A stretch of 64,000 nucleotides of DNA from Sva-07 sp963774765 (GTDB lineage Bacteria; Actinomycetota; Acidimicrobiia; Acidimicrobiales; Ilumatobacteraceae). Location of the stretch: the NCBI GenBank assembly GCA_963774765.1, contig CAVZGP010000025.1, positions 1 through 64,000 on the forward strand. Direction: 5' to 3'. Made by a program: the position numbers and the translations under genes. The notes beneath the pieces were generated by a model. It ran no database searches, was not told the origin of the DNA, and saw nothing but the letters and a program-made list of their open reading frames with translations. Of this stretch, positions 46,934 to 56,485 are shown piece after piece; the first letter of the stretch is position 1, and every line of letters starts with the position of its first letter.

Positions 46934-48850
46934 TCACACGATCAGTCCGCCGGCGCGGAGTGTGTCGATCACCTGATCGGCAGCCTCCTCGGCGCTCACC
47001 GACGTGGTGTCGAGGTGTACCTCCGGCGTCTCGGGCGCTTCGTAGGGCGAGTCGATACCGGTGAAGTTGATCAGTTCGCCTGATCGTGCCTTCGCGTAGA
47101 GACCCTTCGGGTCGCGCTGTTCGGCGACCGCCAGCGGTGTGTCCACGTGCACCTCGATGAACTCACCGGCCTCGACGCGATTGCGGGCCAGTTCGCGTTC
47201 GGAGCGGAACGGTGAGATGAACGACACGAGCACCACCAACCCGGCCTCGACCATCAGCCCTGCGACCTCGGCCACGCGGCGGATGTTCTCGACCCGGTCG
47301 GCGTCGGTGAACCCCAGATCACGGTTGAGACCATGACGCACGTTGTCGCCGTCGAGCAGGTACGTCCGCACCCCGAGCGCATGCAGCTTGGATTCGACGA
47401 TGTTCGCGATCGTGGACTTCCCGGAGCCCGAGAGCCCCGTGAACCACACGATCGCAGGTTGGTGGTTGTTCAGCTCCGCACGGGCGGCTTTGTCGACGCG
47501 TACGTCCTGCCAATGGATGTTGTGGCTGCGCCGGAGAGCGAAGTGCAGCATGCCGGCGCCGACGGTGTTCTGCGTCAGCTTGTCGATGATCACGAACGAC
47601 CCGGTGTCCCGGTTCCCCCGGGAATCGTGCACGGGATACGGGTCGAACGGGATCGCCCGATCGAGACTGATGTTGCACACGCCGATCTCGTTCAACTCGA
47701 GCGTGTGCGCGGCCAAGTGTTCGAGGCTGTTGACGTCGACTCGGTACTTCGGGTTGGCCATCGTGACTCCGACCGTGCGGGTTCCGATCTTCATCAGGTA
47801 CGGCCGCCCGGGAAGCATCTCGTCCTCGTGCATCCACACGACGTGCGCCTCGAACTGATCGGCCACCTCCGCCGGTGCACTACCCGCGCAGATCAGGTCA
47901 CCGCGGCTTGCGTCGATCTCGTCGGCGAGTGTGATCGTGACCGACTGGCCGGCGACAGCGACATCGAGATCGCCGTCCATCGTGATGATCCGATCGATCG
48001 TGCTGGTCGTGCCAGCGGGCAACACACGGATCGCGTCGCCCGGCTCGATCGTGCCACCGACCACGCGGCCGGAGAAGCCACGGAAGTCGAGGTTGGGGCG
48101 GTTGACCCATTGCACCGGCATCCGAAAGGGACCGCTCGCGACCTCGTCGGCGACCTCGACGGTTTCGAGGTACGTCATCAATGCCGGGCCGTCGTACCAC
48201 GGAGTGTTCGGGCTCGCCTCGATGATGTTGTCTCCCTTGAGCGCCGACACCGGAACGTAGATCACCTCGTGGAATCCGAGCTGCGCGGCGAACGCCGCGT
48301 AGTCAGCGCGGATGTCGTCGAAGGTGGCTTCGGCATAGTCGACGAGGTCCATCTTGTTGATCGCCACGACCACGTGTTTGATACCAAGCAATGACACGAG
48401 GTAGCTGTGGCGGCGGGTCTGGGTGAGGATGCCCTTGCGCGCGTCGACCATCAAGATGGCCACATCTGCGGTCGACGCGCCCGTCACCATGTTGCGGGTG
48501 TACTGCTCGTGGCCGGGTGTGTCGGCCACGATGAACTTGCGCTTCTCGGTGGAGAAGAAGCGGTACGCGACATCGATGGTGATGCCCTGCTCACGTTCGG
48601 CGGTCAGCCCGTCGAGCAACAAAGCAAAATCGAGATCGGTCCCCTGCGTGCCCACCTTGGCCGAGTCGGCCTCGAGCTGCGCGAGGTGATCTTCGAACAC
48701 CATGTGCGACTCGTACAACAGCCGCCCGATCAGTGTGCTCTTGCCGTCGTCGACGCTGCCGCACGTGATGAACCGCAACAGGCTCTTGTACTGATGTGAA
48801 ACCAGGTACTCCTCGATGTCCTCGGCGATGAGGTCGGACACGTGCGCCAT
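46934..48850 (-). CDS. cysNC: Sulfate adenylyltransferase GTPase subunit fused to APS kinase (CysNC)
   Basis: 638 residues. The N-terminal 420 residues are CysN, a translation-factor-like GTPase (P-loop FITCGSVDDGKSTLIGRLL, then VADTPGHEQYTRNM) that powers APS formation by CysD. The C-terminal 180 residues are the APS kinase CysC (VWFTGLSGSGKSTIANIVES, LLDGDNVRHGLNRDLGFT), yielding PAPS. The start codon overlaps the cysD stop by one base (TGATG). The ATG at 48850 is chosen by this coupling; the open frame beyond is out of family. Confidence 0.96.
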   Translation of the reverse strand: MAHVSDLIAEDIEEYLVSHQYKSLLRFITCGSVDDGKSTLIGRLLYESHMVFEDHLAQLEADSAKVGTQGTDLDFALLLDGLTAEREQGITIDVAYRFFSTEKRKFIVADTPGHEQYTRNMVTGASTADVAILMVDARKGILTQTRRHSYLVSLLGIKHVVVAINKMDLVDYAEATFDDIRADYAAFAAQLGFHEVIYVPVSALKGDNIIEASPNTPWYDGPALMTYLETVEVADEVASGPFRMPVQWVNRPNLDFRGFSGRVVGGTIEPGDAIRVLPAGTTSTIDRIITMDGDLDVAVAGQSVTITLADEIDASRGDLICAGSAPAEVADQFEAHVVWMHEDEMLPGRPYLMKIGTRTVGVTMANPKYRVDVNSLEHLAAHTLELNEIGVCNISLDRAIPFDPYPVHDSRGNRDTGSFVIIDKLTQNTVGAGMLHFALRRSHNIHWQDVRVDKAARAELNNHQPAIVWFTGLSGSGKSTIANIVESKLHALGVRTYLLDGDNVRHGLNRDLGFTDADRVENIRRVAEVAGLMVEAGLVVLVSFISPFRSERELARNRVEAGEFIEVHVDTPLAVAEQRDPKGLYAKARSGELINFTGIDSPYEAPETPEVHLDTTSVSAEEAADQVIDTLRAGGLIV

Positions 48851-49770
48851 CAGAAGTACCCCTCTTGCTTCTTCTTCTCCATCGAACCCGCCGAATCGGT
48901 GTCGATCAAACGACCCTGACGCTCCGAGGTGGTGGCCAGCAGCATCTCCTGGATGATGCCGGTGAGACTGTCCGCGTCGCTTTCGATCGCGCCGCTCAGC
49001 GGGTAACACCCGAGTGTCCGGAAACGGACGTTGCGGATCTCCGGCTCCTCACCATCGCGCAATTGGAAGCGTTCGTCGTCGACCATGATCAGCGTCCCGT
49101 CTCGATGTACGACCGGCCGAGGCGCCGCGAAGTACAACGGCACGATCGGAATCTGCTCGAGGTGGACGTATTGCCACACGTCGAGTTCGGTCCAGTTCGA
49201 GATCGGGAACACCCGCACTGTCTCGCCGTTGCTGCGCCGGGCGTTGTAGATCTGCCACAACTCCGGCCGTTGACGCTTCGGGTCCCACTGATGCTGCGCA
49301 GAACGGATCGAGAAGATGCGCTCCTTGGCCCGCGACTTCTCCTCGTCGCGGCGGGCACCGCCGAAGCACAGATCGAACTTGTTGTCATCGATCACCTGCT
49401 TGAGTCCATCGGTCTTCCACATGTCGGTGTGCATCGCGGAGCCGTGATCGAACGGATTGATTCCACGCTCGATGCACTCGGGATTCTGATGCACCACGAG
49501 ATCGAGTCCGAGACGGGCGGCCGTCGCATCGCGGAACGCGTACATCGCACTGAACTTCCAGGTCGTATCGACGTGCACGAGTGGGAACGGCGGAATCGAC
49601 GGGAAGAACGCCTTCATCGCCAGGTGCAACATGACCGAGCTGTCCTTGCCGATGCTGTACAGCATCGCCGGGTTCTCGCTCTCCGACACCGCCTCGCGCA
49701 TGATCTGGATCGCCTCCGCCTCCAGGCGCTGCAGGTGGGTCAGGTCGCTCGACAGTCGATTCTCTATCAT
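48850..49770 (-). CDS. cysD: Sulfate adenylyltransferase subunit 2 (CysD)
   Basis: 306 residues; PP-loop enzyme making APS from sulfate and ATP with CysN. The N-terminal motif AMLYSIGKDSSVMLHLAMKA is the PP-loop, followed by FPLVHVDTTWKFSAMYAFRD, CFGGARRDEEKSRAKERIFS and NWTELDVWQYVHLEQIPIVP. Length is typical. Start ATG 49770 matches E. coli CysD; a TTG at 49782 is less likely. It heads the sulfate-activation operon. An AT-rich stretch at 49781-49800 may hold the promoter. Confidence 0.96.
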   Translation of the reverse strand: MIENRLSSDLTHLQRLEAEAIQIMREAVSESENPAMLYSIGKDSSVMLHLAMKAFFPSIPPFPLVHVDTTWKFSAMYAFRDATAARLGLDLVVHQNPECIERGINPFDHGSAMHTDMWKTDGLKQVIDDNKFDLCFGGARRDEEKSRAKERIFSIRSAQHQWDPKRQRPELWQIYNARRSNGETVRVFPISNWTELDVWQYVHLEQIPIVPLYFAAPRPVVHRDGTLIMVDDERFQLRDGEEPEIRNVRFRTLGCYPLSGAIESDADSLTGIIQEMLLATTSERQGRLIDTDSAGSMEKKKQEGYF

Positions 49771-49930
49771 GTTCACGGACAATAGACTAAACCACTACCA
49801 GCCGAGGCGCAACAGGCAGTTGCCTTCGATCCCGTTGTCGGACACGGTTCGGTCCGGCGACCGCGACCTGCTCCCCGCGGGCCGTCCGAGGCGAGCCGGC
49901 GACTCGCCCAAGTGGCAATGGGCAGGCCCC

Positions 49931-51841
49931 TCAACCCCGCGAGCCGGTTCGTACCGCGTCGCGGATCGCCCAGAGCGCATCGGGGTTGGCGAGTGCTTCG
50001 ACGTTTCGCACCTCGCGCCCGTTGACCACGTCACCAACAGCGAGTTCGACAAGCTTGCCCGACCGGGTGCGCGGCAGTTCGTCGACCGCCACGATGAGAC
50101 GGGGGACGTGGCGCGGCGAGCAGCCCGACCGTACGGCGCTGGCGACACGCGATCGCAGCTCGTCGTCGAGGTCGACGCCGAGCTCGAGCACCACCAGCAG
50201 CACGATGCGGACATCGTCGTCGACGTTCTGGCCGAACGCGAGCGACTCGGCGATCCCGTCGACCTGCTCGACGACTCGGTAGATCTCGGCGGTTCCGATG
50301 CGGATCCCGCCCGGGTTCAACGTCGTGTCGCTGCGGCCATGGATGACGACACCACCATGTTCGGTCCATGCCGCGAAGTCACCGTGGTACCAGACGTCGT
50401 GTGCGGGAGCGAAACGGTCGAAATAGGCCGCCCGGTACCGCACGCCGTCGGGGTCGTTCCAGAAGCCGAGCGGTTGGCTGGGGAACGGTTCGGTGCACAC
50501 CAACTCGCCGCGCTCGCCGGCGCGCAGCGACTCGCCGTCCTCGGACCACACATCGACCGCCATTCCCAGGCCTGGGCGCTGGATCTCGCCGGCGTACACC
50601 GGCGATGTCGGATCGCCGAGCACGAAACACGAGCACAGGTCGGTGCCACCGCTGATCGAAGCAAGGTGCACGTCGGCCTTCACCTCGTCGTACACCCACT
50701 CGAACCGTTCGGGGCTGAGCGGCGAGCCGGTGGAGGCGAGCGTGCGCAGTGAACCGAGGTCGTGGCTTCGTCGCGGTGAGTGCCCGAGTCCCGCGAGCGC
50801 GTCGAGATACTTCGCCCCGACACCGAGCATGTCGACTCGGTGCGCGTCGACCAGATCCCACAATCGTCCGGGGCCAGGGTGCATCACGTTTCCGTCGACG
50901 CACACGATCGTCACGCCGGAGGCCAATGCCGACACCATCCAGTTCCACATCATCCACCCGCACGTCGTGACGTACAACAGCCGGTCGCCGGCACTGAGAT
51001 CGCAGTGCAGCTGGTGTTCCTTGAAGTGTTGCAGCAGCACCCGGCCCGTCGCGTGGACGATGCACTTCGGCGTCCCCGTGGTTCCGCTCGAGTACAGGAT
51101 GTACCACGGATGGTCGAACGGTCGTCGCACGATCGGCACCGGTGTGCCGCGGTGAGGTGCGAGGTACTCGTCGAATTCGCCGAGCGTGACGACACGCCGG
51201 ACCGTCGGCAGACCCGCCACGATCTCGTCGCGCACCGTGCGTCGATCGAATCGTTTCCCCCCGTAGTCGTAGCCGTCGACGCCGAACAGCACGGTCGGCT
51301 CGATCTGACCGAACCGGTCCACGACCCCGGCAGCACCGAAGTCCGGGCTCGTGCTGGAGAACACCGCTCCGATCGCCGCCGCGCCCAACATGGCCACCAC
51401 GACTTCGATGCCGTTCGGCAACCACGCCGCAACTCGATCGCCCTCGCCGACGCCGTCAGCGCTGAGCGCTGCGGCCATCGCCCCGACATCGGCGGCGAGC
51501 TCATCCCATGACACCGAGCGTTCGCCGGTCTCGGTGATCGCGATGATCGCCGGATGGTCGCCGACGTGACGCACGACGTGCTCGACGATGCTCAACCGAG
51601 CATCCGGGAAGAATCGCGAGGCACGCATGCTGGCGCCACGCTCGACCACCCGCTCCCCCGGCTCGCCGACCACCGCGCAGTGCTCCCACACGGCGCTCCA
51701 GAACTCGGTCGGCCGACCGACGGAGATCTGATGCAACGCCTGATAGTCCTCGACGCCGAAGCGTTCGAACATCGCGGTGATCGACGCCCCAGCACTGTGT
51801 TCAGGTGAGGGAGTCCACAGCGGCGTCGACGGGTCACGCAT
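49931..51841 (-). CDS. Acetoacetate-CoA ligase
   Basis: 636 residues, the length of acetoacetyl-CoA synthetases. Motifs: WYILYSSGTTGTPKCIVHAT (P-loop), TTCGWMMWNWMVSALASG, SISGGTDLCSCFVLGD, WYHGDFAAWTEHGG and HGRSDTTLNPGGIRIGTAEI (hinge). The GGTDLCSCF and WMMWNWM signatures distinguish this group from acetyl-CoA synthetase. It would salvage acetoacetate into acetoacetyl-CoA. It is divergent from the pyruvate dehydrogenase-like gene across 115 bases. Confidence 0.93.
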   Translation of the reverse strand: MRDPSTPLWTPSPEHSAGASITAMFERFGVEDYQALHQISVGRPTEFWSAVWEHCAVVGEPGERVVERGASMRASRFFPDARLSIVEHVVRHVGDHPAIIAITETGERSVSWDELAADVGAMAAALSADGVGEGDRVAAWLPNGIEVVVAMLGAAAIGAVFSSTSPDFGAAGVVDRFGQIEPTVLFGVDGYDYGGKRFDRRTVRDEIVAGLPTVRRVVTLGEFDEYLAPHRGTPVPIVRRPFDHPWYILYSSGTTGTPKCIVHATGRVLLQHFKEHQLHCDLSAGDRLLYVTTCGWMMWNWMVSALASGVTIVCVDGNVMHPGPGRLWDLVDAHRVDMLGVGAKYLDALAGLGHSPRRSHDLGSLRTLASTGSPLSPERFEWVYDEVKADVHLASISGGTDLCSCFVLGDPTSPVYAGEIQRPGLGMAVDVWSEDGESLRAGERGELVCTEPFPSQPLGFWNDPDGVRYRAAYFDRFAPAHDVWYHGDFAAWTEHGGVVIHGRSDTTLNPGGIRIGTAEIYRVVEQVDGIAESLAFGQNVDDDVRIVLLVVLELGVDLDDELRSRVASAVRSGCSPRHVPRLIVAVDELPRTRSGKLVELAVGDVVNGREVRNVEALANPDALWAIRDAVRTGSRG

Positions 51842-51956
51842 CGTCGTCAGTCTTGCCGAGACGCAACGTCCGGCGAACGATCAGGAGTGTGACGCCGTCG
51901 AGCGATCATCGAGCAAATCGGTGGCGTCGGATCCAGAAGTTGGCCACGATGGGGGC

Positions 51957-54308
51957 GTGTCCACACCGACCGCCGCGCCAACCTCGTCGCCCACCGGCCA
52001 ACTCGCCACGCTCGAGCGCATCCAGCAGCGCGTGCTGTGGTTGGCGGTGCGGATGGTCGACACCGCCAACCACGACCGGCCAGCCGGCGAGATCAAGGTC
52101 GGGGGCCATCAGGCGTCGTCTGCGTCGATGGTCACGATCATGACGAGCCTCTGGTTCGGGCACCTGAACAGTGACGACAAGGTCGCCGTCAAGCCACACT
52201 CGTCGCCCGTCTACCACGCCATCAAGTACCTCACCGGCGAACTCGACGCCTCCTACCTCACCACCCTGCGGGCCCTCGGTGGCCTCCAGGCATACCCGAG
52301 CCGCACCAAGGATCCCGACGTCTCCGACTTCTCGACCGGTTCGGTCGGCCTCGGCGTCACCGCCCCCTTGTTCGCCGCCGCGGCACGGCGCTACATCGAC
52401 GCCCAGTTCGGACGCCACGACGAGACGCCGTCGAGGTTCATCGCACTCGCGGGCGACGCGGAGCTCGATGAGGGCAACGTGTGGGAAGCGATCAGTGATC
52501 CCGCACTCCACGGCCTCGGCAACGTGATGTGGGTCGTCGACACGAACCGTCAGAGCCTCGACCGGGTCGTGCCTGAGCAGAAGATCAAGAAGCTCGTCGA
52601 GTTCTTCCAGGGTGCGGGCTGGCACGTGGTGGAAGCGAAGTACGGCTCGCTGCTCGAAGCGGCGTTCGCCCGACCCGGCGGCGACGTGCTGCGCGCGCAC
52701 ATCGACGCCATGTCGAACGAGGAGTACCAGTCGCTGTTCGCCGTCACCGGCGCCGACCTGCGGCGTCAGTTCCTCCAGAACGCTCCGTCGGAACTCGGCA
52801 AGTTCCTGGCCCAGTGGGATGACGCCGAGATCGCACCACTCGTGCTCAACCTCGGCGGACACGACATCCCCAAACTGCTCGACTGCTACCGCCAGTGCGA
52901 CGAGGCCACGAATCGGCCGAGCGTGGTGTTCGCGTACACCATCAAAGGGTGGGGCCTCCCGATGGCCGGCGATCCACTCAACCACGCGGCGCTGCTGTCG
53001 ACCGAGCAGGTGGCGACGCTGCGGGCGTCGTTCGGGCTCACGGCCACCGATGAATGGGACCGATTCGATCCGGCCTCCGCCGAGGGCGTCCTGTGCGAAC
53101 GGGTCGGCAGTCGGATCAACAACGTCGACCCCGGTCCGCGTCGGGCGATCGACATTCCGACGTCGGTCGGCACGGTTGTCGGCAAGAAGCCGGTGTCGAC
53201 CCAGGAGACGTTCGGGCGACTCTTGGCACGACTGGCCGACCGGCCCGACATCGCCAAACGCATGGTGACCACCTCACCGGATGTCAGCGTCAGCACCAAC
53301 CTCGGAGGCTGGATCAACAAGGTCGGTGTCTTCCACCCGACCGACCAGCCCAACTATCTCGGCGACGACCGCCTCTTGAAATGGGACCAGTCCGCCGGGG
53401 GGCGCCACATCGAACTCGGCCTCAGCGAGATGAACCTGTTCCTGATGCTCCACGCGCTCGGCCTCGGCCACGAACTGCACGGCGAGCACCTCCTGCCGAT
53501 CGGCACCGTGTACGACCCGTTCGTGTGCCGCGGGCTCGACGCGCTGATCTACGCCCTCTACAACGGCGCCAAGTTCATCCTCACCGGCACGCCCGCCGGC
53601 ATCACTCTCGCACCCGAGGGCGGCGCCCACCAGAGCAGCATCACCGCGTCGATCGGCCTCGAACTCCCCGGCCTCACCTACGCCGAGCCGGCCTACGCCC
53701 GCACCGTCGACTGGCTGCTCTGCGACGGTCTTGCCCGACTCTCCGACGTCGACGGCACCAGTCTGTATCTGCGCTTGTCGACACGACCGATCGACCAGAC
53801 ACCGTTCGAATCCCTCGTCGAGCAGCGCGGTGAGGACGCGCTGCGGCGAGACGTGCTCGCCGGCGGCTACCGCCTCAGGGAACCTGACGACCGCCCCGCA
53901 GAGGTCGTGATCGCCACCTGTGGCCCGCTCGTGCCCGACGTGCTCGACGCTGCCGCGGCGCTCGAAGCCGAAGGGGTCCCTGCGATCGTGCTCGATCTCA
54001 CCAGCTCGGACCGGCTCTACCACGAATGGCGCGGCGAGCTGCGCGATGCCACTCGCGGTGCCCGGTCCGCCGCACCGACGTTCCACCTCGCCACGCTGCT
54101 GCGACCACACGAACGGCGCCTGCCCATCGTGACCGTTCACGACGCGTCCAGCCACAACCTCGCGTGGCTCGGCAGCGTGTTCGGCGCCCGCCTGCTCCCC
54201 GTCGGCGTCGACAGCTTCGGACAGTCCGGCACCATCCACGACCTCTACGACGCCTTCGACATGACCAGCGGGCAGATCGTCAACGCCGCCCTCGTCGCGG
54301 CCTCCTGA
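51957..54308 (+). CDS. Pyruvate dehydrogenase E1-like, homodimeric transketolase family
   Basis: 783 residues of a thiamine-diphosphate enzyme. The cofactor region appears as AGDAELDEGNVWEAISDPAL followed by MWVVDTNRQSLDR, matching the E1 (AceE) variant of the GDG..N motif. The pyrimidine-binding half has HIELGLSEMNLFLMLHALGL and the C-terminal transketolase domain ends in LLPVGVDSFGQSGTIHDLYD. It is about 100 residues shorter than E. coli AceE. The GTG at 51957 is preferred because the frame upstream to 51777 overlaps the divergent ligase. The exact 2-oxoacid is not shown; no E2 or E3 gene is adjacent. Confidence 0.85.
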   Translation: MSTPTAAPTSSPTGQLATLERIQQRVLWLAVRMVDTANHDRPAGEIKVGGHQASSASMVTIMTSLWFGHLNSDDKVAVKPHSSPVYHAIKYLTGELDASYLTTLRALGGLQAYPSRTKDPDVSDFSTGSVGLGVTAPLFAAAARRYIDAQFGRHDETPSRFIALAGDAELDEGNVWEAISDPALHGLGNVMWVVDTNRQSLDRVVPEQKIKKLVEFFQGAGWHVVEAKYGSLLEAAFARPGGDVLRAHIDAMSNEEYQSLFAVTGADLRRQFLQNAPSELGKFLAQWDDAEIAPLVLNLGGHDIPKLLDCYRQCDEATNRPSVVFAYTIKGWGLPMAGDPLNHAALLSTEQVATLRASFGLTATDEWDRFDPASAEGVLCERVGSRINNVDPGPRRAIDIPTSVGTVVGKKPVSTQETFGRLLARLADRPDIAKRMVTTSPDVSVSTNLGGWINKVGVFHPTDQPNYLGDDRLLKWDQSAGGRHIELGLSEMNLFLMLHALGLGHELHGEHLLPIGTVYDPFVCRGLDALIYALYNGAKFILTGTPAGITLAPEGGAHQSSITASIGLELPGLTYAEPAYARTVDWLLCDGLARLSDVDGTSLYLRLSTRPIDQTPFESLVEQRGEDALRRDVLAGGYRLREPDDRPAEVVIATCGPLVPDVLDAAAALEAEGVPAIVLDLTSSDRLYHEWRGELRDATRGARSAAPTFHLATLLRPHERRLPIVTVHDASSHNLAWLGSVFGARLLPVGVDSFGQSGTIHDLYDAFDMTSGQIVNAALVAAS

Positions 54309-54545
54309 CCCATGTCCGACGTGAACCGCGTCCCGGTCGACCCCGTGCGGACCGAACACGACCACCGATCCGGCGCAAGCCACCACGACGCCGAGACCAG
54401 GGCCGCTCGCGGACGAGGAACCGAGATCAACCGACTCGATCGCGGCCGATCGACACCGTGTGCGCTGCTTGGGAGATGAACGTGAACGACCTGCTCGCTC
54501 GTGGTGGGGCCTGTGAACATGTCGTTCACACCGCACCGGACCGCA

Positions 54546-54965
54546 CTACTCGGTCAGTTCCATGAGGCCGCCGGGAACGGGCTGGAACCCACATGCGTCG
54601 ATGTAGAAGGCCCCGAGGTCCTGATCGAACCCGACGTGGAGGAACTCGCATCCGGCGTCTGCGGCGCCACCGCGAGCCCCGGAAACCAGGGCGACACCGA
54701 CTCCGTGGTGCCGGTAGTCGGCATCGACCATGACGTCTTCGATGAATGCGTGGACGAGGCCGTCCCAGAGCACGTTGACGAAGCCAATGAATCGGCCTTC
54801 GTCTCGGGCCACAACCCAGCCGAGGCTGTATCGATTGGTTTGGTCGACCCAGTCCCATTCGGACTCGTCGAAGAGTCGTGTTTCGAAGGCGGCTGCATGA
54901 AGTCGATGGATCTCGCGATTGGTGAACGGGTCACGCCACGCGTAGGTGATGTTGCCGTGAGGCAT
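54546..54965 (-). CDS. GNAT-family N-acetyltransferase
   Basis: 139 residues of GNAT type. Core: YSLGWVVARDEGRFIGFVNV, FIEDVMVDADYRHHGVGVAL (acetyl-CoA loop RHHGVGVA), FLHVGFDQDLGAFYIDACGF. Start ATG 54965 has aaggagtg upstream and is preferred to 55022. The gene stands alone and its substrate is unknown. The 237 bases between it and the dehydrogenase E1 stop show no convincing gene. Confidence 0.87.
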   Translation of the reverse strand: MPHGNITYAWRDPFTNREIHRLHAAAFETRLFDESEWDWVDQTNRYSLGWVVARDEGRFIGFVNVLWDGLVHAFIEDVMVDADYRHHGVGVALVSGARGGAADAGCEFLHVGFDQDLGAFYIDACGFQPVPGGLMELTE

Positions 54966-55018
54966 TGACACTCCTTGATGTACGAAAGTGGTTGCCCCGG
55001 CCCGCGAGCCCCCGTTGT

Positions 55019-55345
55019 TCACCGCTGTGTGCCGTGACGCTGGTACATCGTTGCATGGAACCCCCCCATTGCAGTCGTCGCCGAGTGGTTGGCTGCCAGA
55101 ACGACGCTGATCGATCTGCGCGCGTGATGGCGGCCATCAGGAACTGCCCACTGGTGGCCACGAGCAACCGTCGAGAGTGGGCCACTCTGCGTGACCGCAT
55201 CGAGGGCTGGGTACCGCACCCACGCGTCCGCGGACGCGTCGCCGTCGCGGTAACCCTGTGACAGCCCCGACGTAGACTTGGTCGCGTACGCGACCGCAGC
55301 AACCGCAAGCGCAACCGCAAGCGCATGCGCGATGAACCGCCCCAT
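55019..55345 (-). CDS. Possible small exported protein
   Basis: The ATG at 55345 opens a 108-residue frame with a signal-like N-terminus (IAHALAVALAVAAVAYA). The remainder shows no family features. The stretch 54966-55386 holds nothing else that looks coding. It could be a real exported peptide or chance hydrophobicity in GC-rich DNA. Confidence 0.3.
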   Translation of the reverse strand: MGRFIAHALAVALAVAAVAYATKSTSGLSQGYRDGDASADAWVRYPALDAVTQSGPLSTVARGHQWAVPDGRHHARRSISVVLAANHSATTAMGGFHATMYQRHGTQR

Positions 55346-55386
55346 CCGAAGCTGACGTCGCCATCACGTGATCGTCGCAGCACTCG

Positions 55387-56127
55387 GTGCTGAACACCTC
55401 CGTGTCGACACCGCGTCGCGCGCGTCCGCGGGCGCGTGTCGCGGTGCTCGATGTGCGCGGCGGCGCGGCGCGGCGGTCTCAGCCTTGTCCTGGGGCCCCG
55501 CCGCTCTTGCCGCGCTCTCGGTGGGGCTTTGGCGCGACAACGCGACCACCGAACGTGACCGGATGGCCGTGCATGGGCAGTTGCTGCTGTCCGTCGGTGG
55601 GCAGATTCTCCTGGTCGCCCACACGCGCGTTACGCGACCCGAAAACCAACACCGAACCAAGCCCCTTCGTCAGTTTCGATGCCCCGGTGGGTACGGGCGA
55701 TGCGACGAGTCCCCGGGATGGTGGAACGATCGCATCGGGACGCTCGGACCGGAATGCGACATCGGCGCTTGCTTCGGCCCCCAAGACCAGGCACCATGCG
55801 CAAGTGCCGCAAGTCCAGGATCGACGAGCTCTTCCGCTGGTCGGTGTGCTGGCAGCGTCACTCTTCGTCTTCATCGTCGTCGTGTCCTTTGGTGTCAACA
55901 CCTCGTGCACGAACGCTTGGTCATGCACCTCGAGTGACTGCTCCCCGTGCCGAGTCGTGTCGATCGCAACGGTTGGGGGTCTCGCACTCGGCGCGTTGGT
56001 GAGTGCCGGGGCGATTCTCAGCCCCTGGCCGAGGCGCGGTCGCCGCTTGATCTACGTCGTCACCATGGTCGCTACCGGTGTCGCCGTCCTCGTCGTGGCG
56101 CGATCGTGGAGTGCACCGGGAGCGTGA
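55387..56127 (+). CDS. Possible membrane protein, start uncertain
   Basis: The last 90 codons read as a two-helix membrane protein: LPLVGVLAASLFVFIVVVSF, a cysteine-rich loop with CTNAWSCTSSDC, then VGGLALGALVSAGAILSPWP and LIYVVTMVATGVAVLVVARS. The first 130 codons are low-complexity and may be non-coding, so the true start may be a GTG near 55690 or 55850. No family is recognised. Confidence 0.45.
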   Translation: MLNTSVSTPRRARPRARVAVLDVRGGAARRSQPCPGAPPLLPRSRWGFGATTRPPNVTGWPCMGSCCCPSVGRFSWSPTRALRDPKTNTEPSPFVSFDAPVGTGDATSPRDGGTIASGRSDRNATSALASAPKTRHHAQVPQVQDRRALPLVGVLAASLFVFIVVVSFGVNTSCTNAWSCTSSDCSPCRVVSIATVGGLALGALVSAGAILSPWPRRGRRLIYVVTMVATGVAVLVVARSWSAPGA

Positions 56128-56233
56128 AGCGGGGCGCGGCAGGCAACCGCTGAACGCCTTGTCGCCGCCTTGGAGGTGCGATGACGGGCGCCGCATCGGG
56201 CCGAAGTGGAGTGGTCGTTGTCGGCCTGACAAC

Positions 56234-56485
56234 CGAGCGCGCGCCGTCGAACGCCGGGAACTCCCGCCCGACGCCGACCCCAACCTGATCATCGAAACCC
56301 TGATCGGCCCGATCTGGGTTCGGCTTCTCCTCACCGGGGAGCCAATCGACGACGCGCTCGCCGACCGAGTCGCCCTCCTCGTCATGCAAGGCGCCGCGCA
56401 ACGCGGCACACAGCCAGGCGTCGCTGCCAATCGGCCCCCAGTACGGCCGCTGTCTCAGTTGGTCGGCATTCGATCGGTCTCGTAG
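56234..56485 (+). pseudogene. TetR-family C-terminal fragment
   Basis: The frame holds a stretch typical of a TetR ligand-domain end: ERRELPPDADPNLIIETLIG, then WVRLLLTGEPIDDALADRVA. The N-terminal helix-turn-helix is absent upstream, where the same frame (from 56078) is unlike any regulator. It is therefore a truncated relic. It is tail to tail with the response regulator and covers the gap 56128-56454. Confidence 0.6.

Noticed and set aside
55479..55928. Minus-strand 149-codon frame
   Set aside because: No domain features; the opposite strand gives convincing membrane helices over the same bases.
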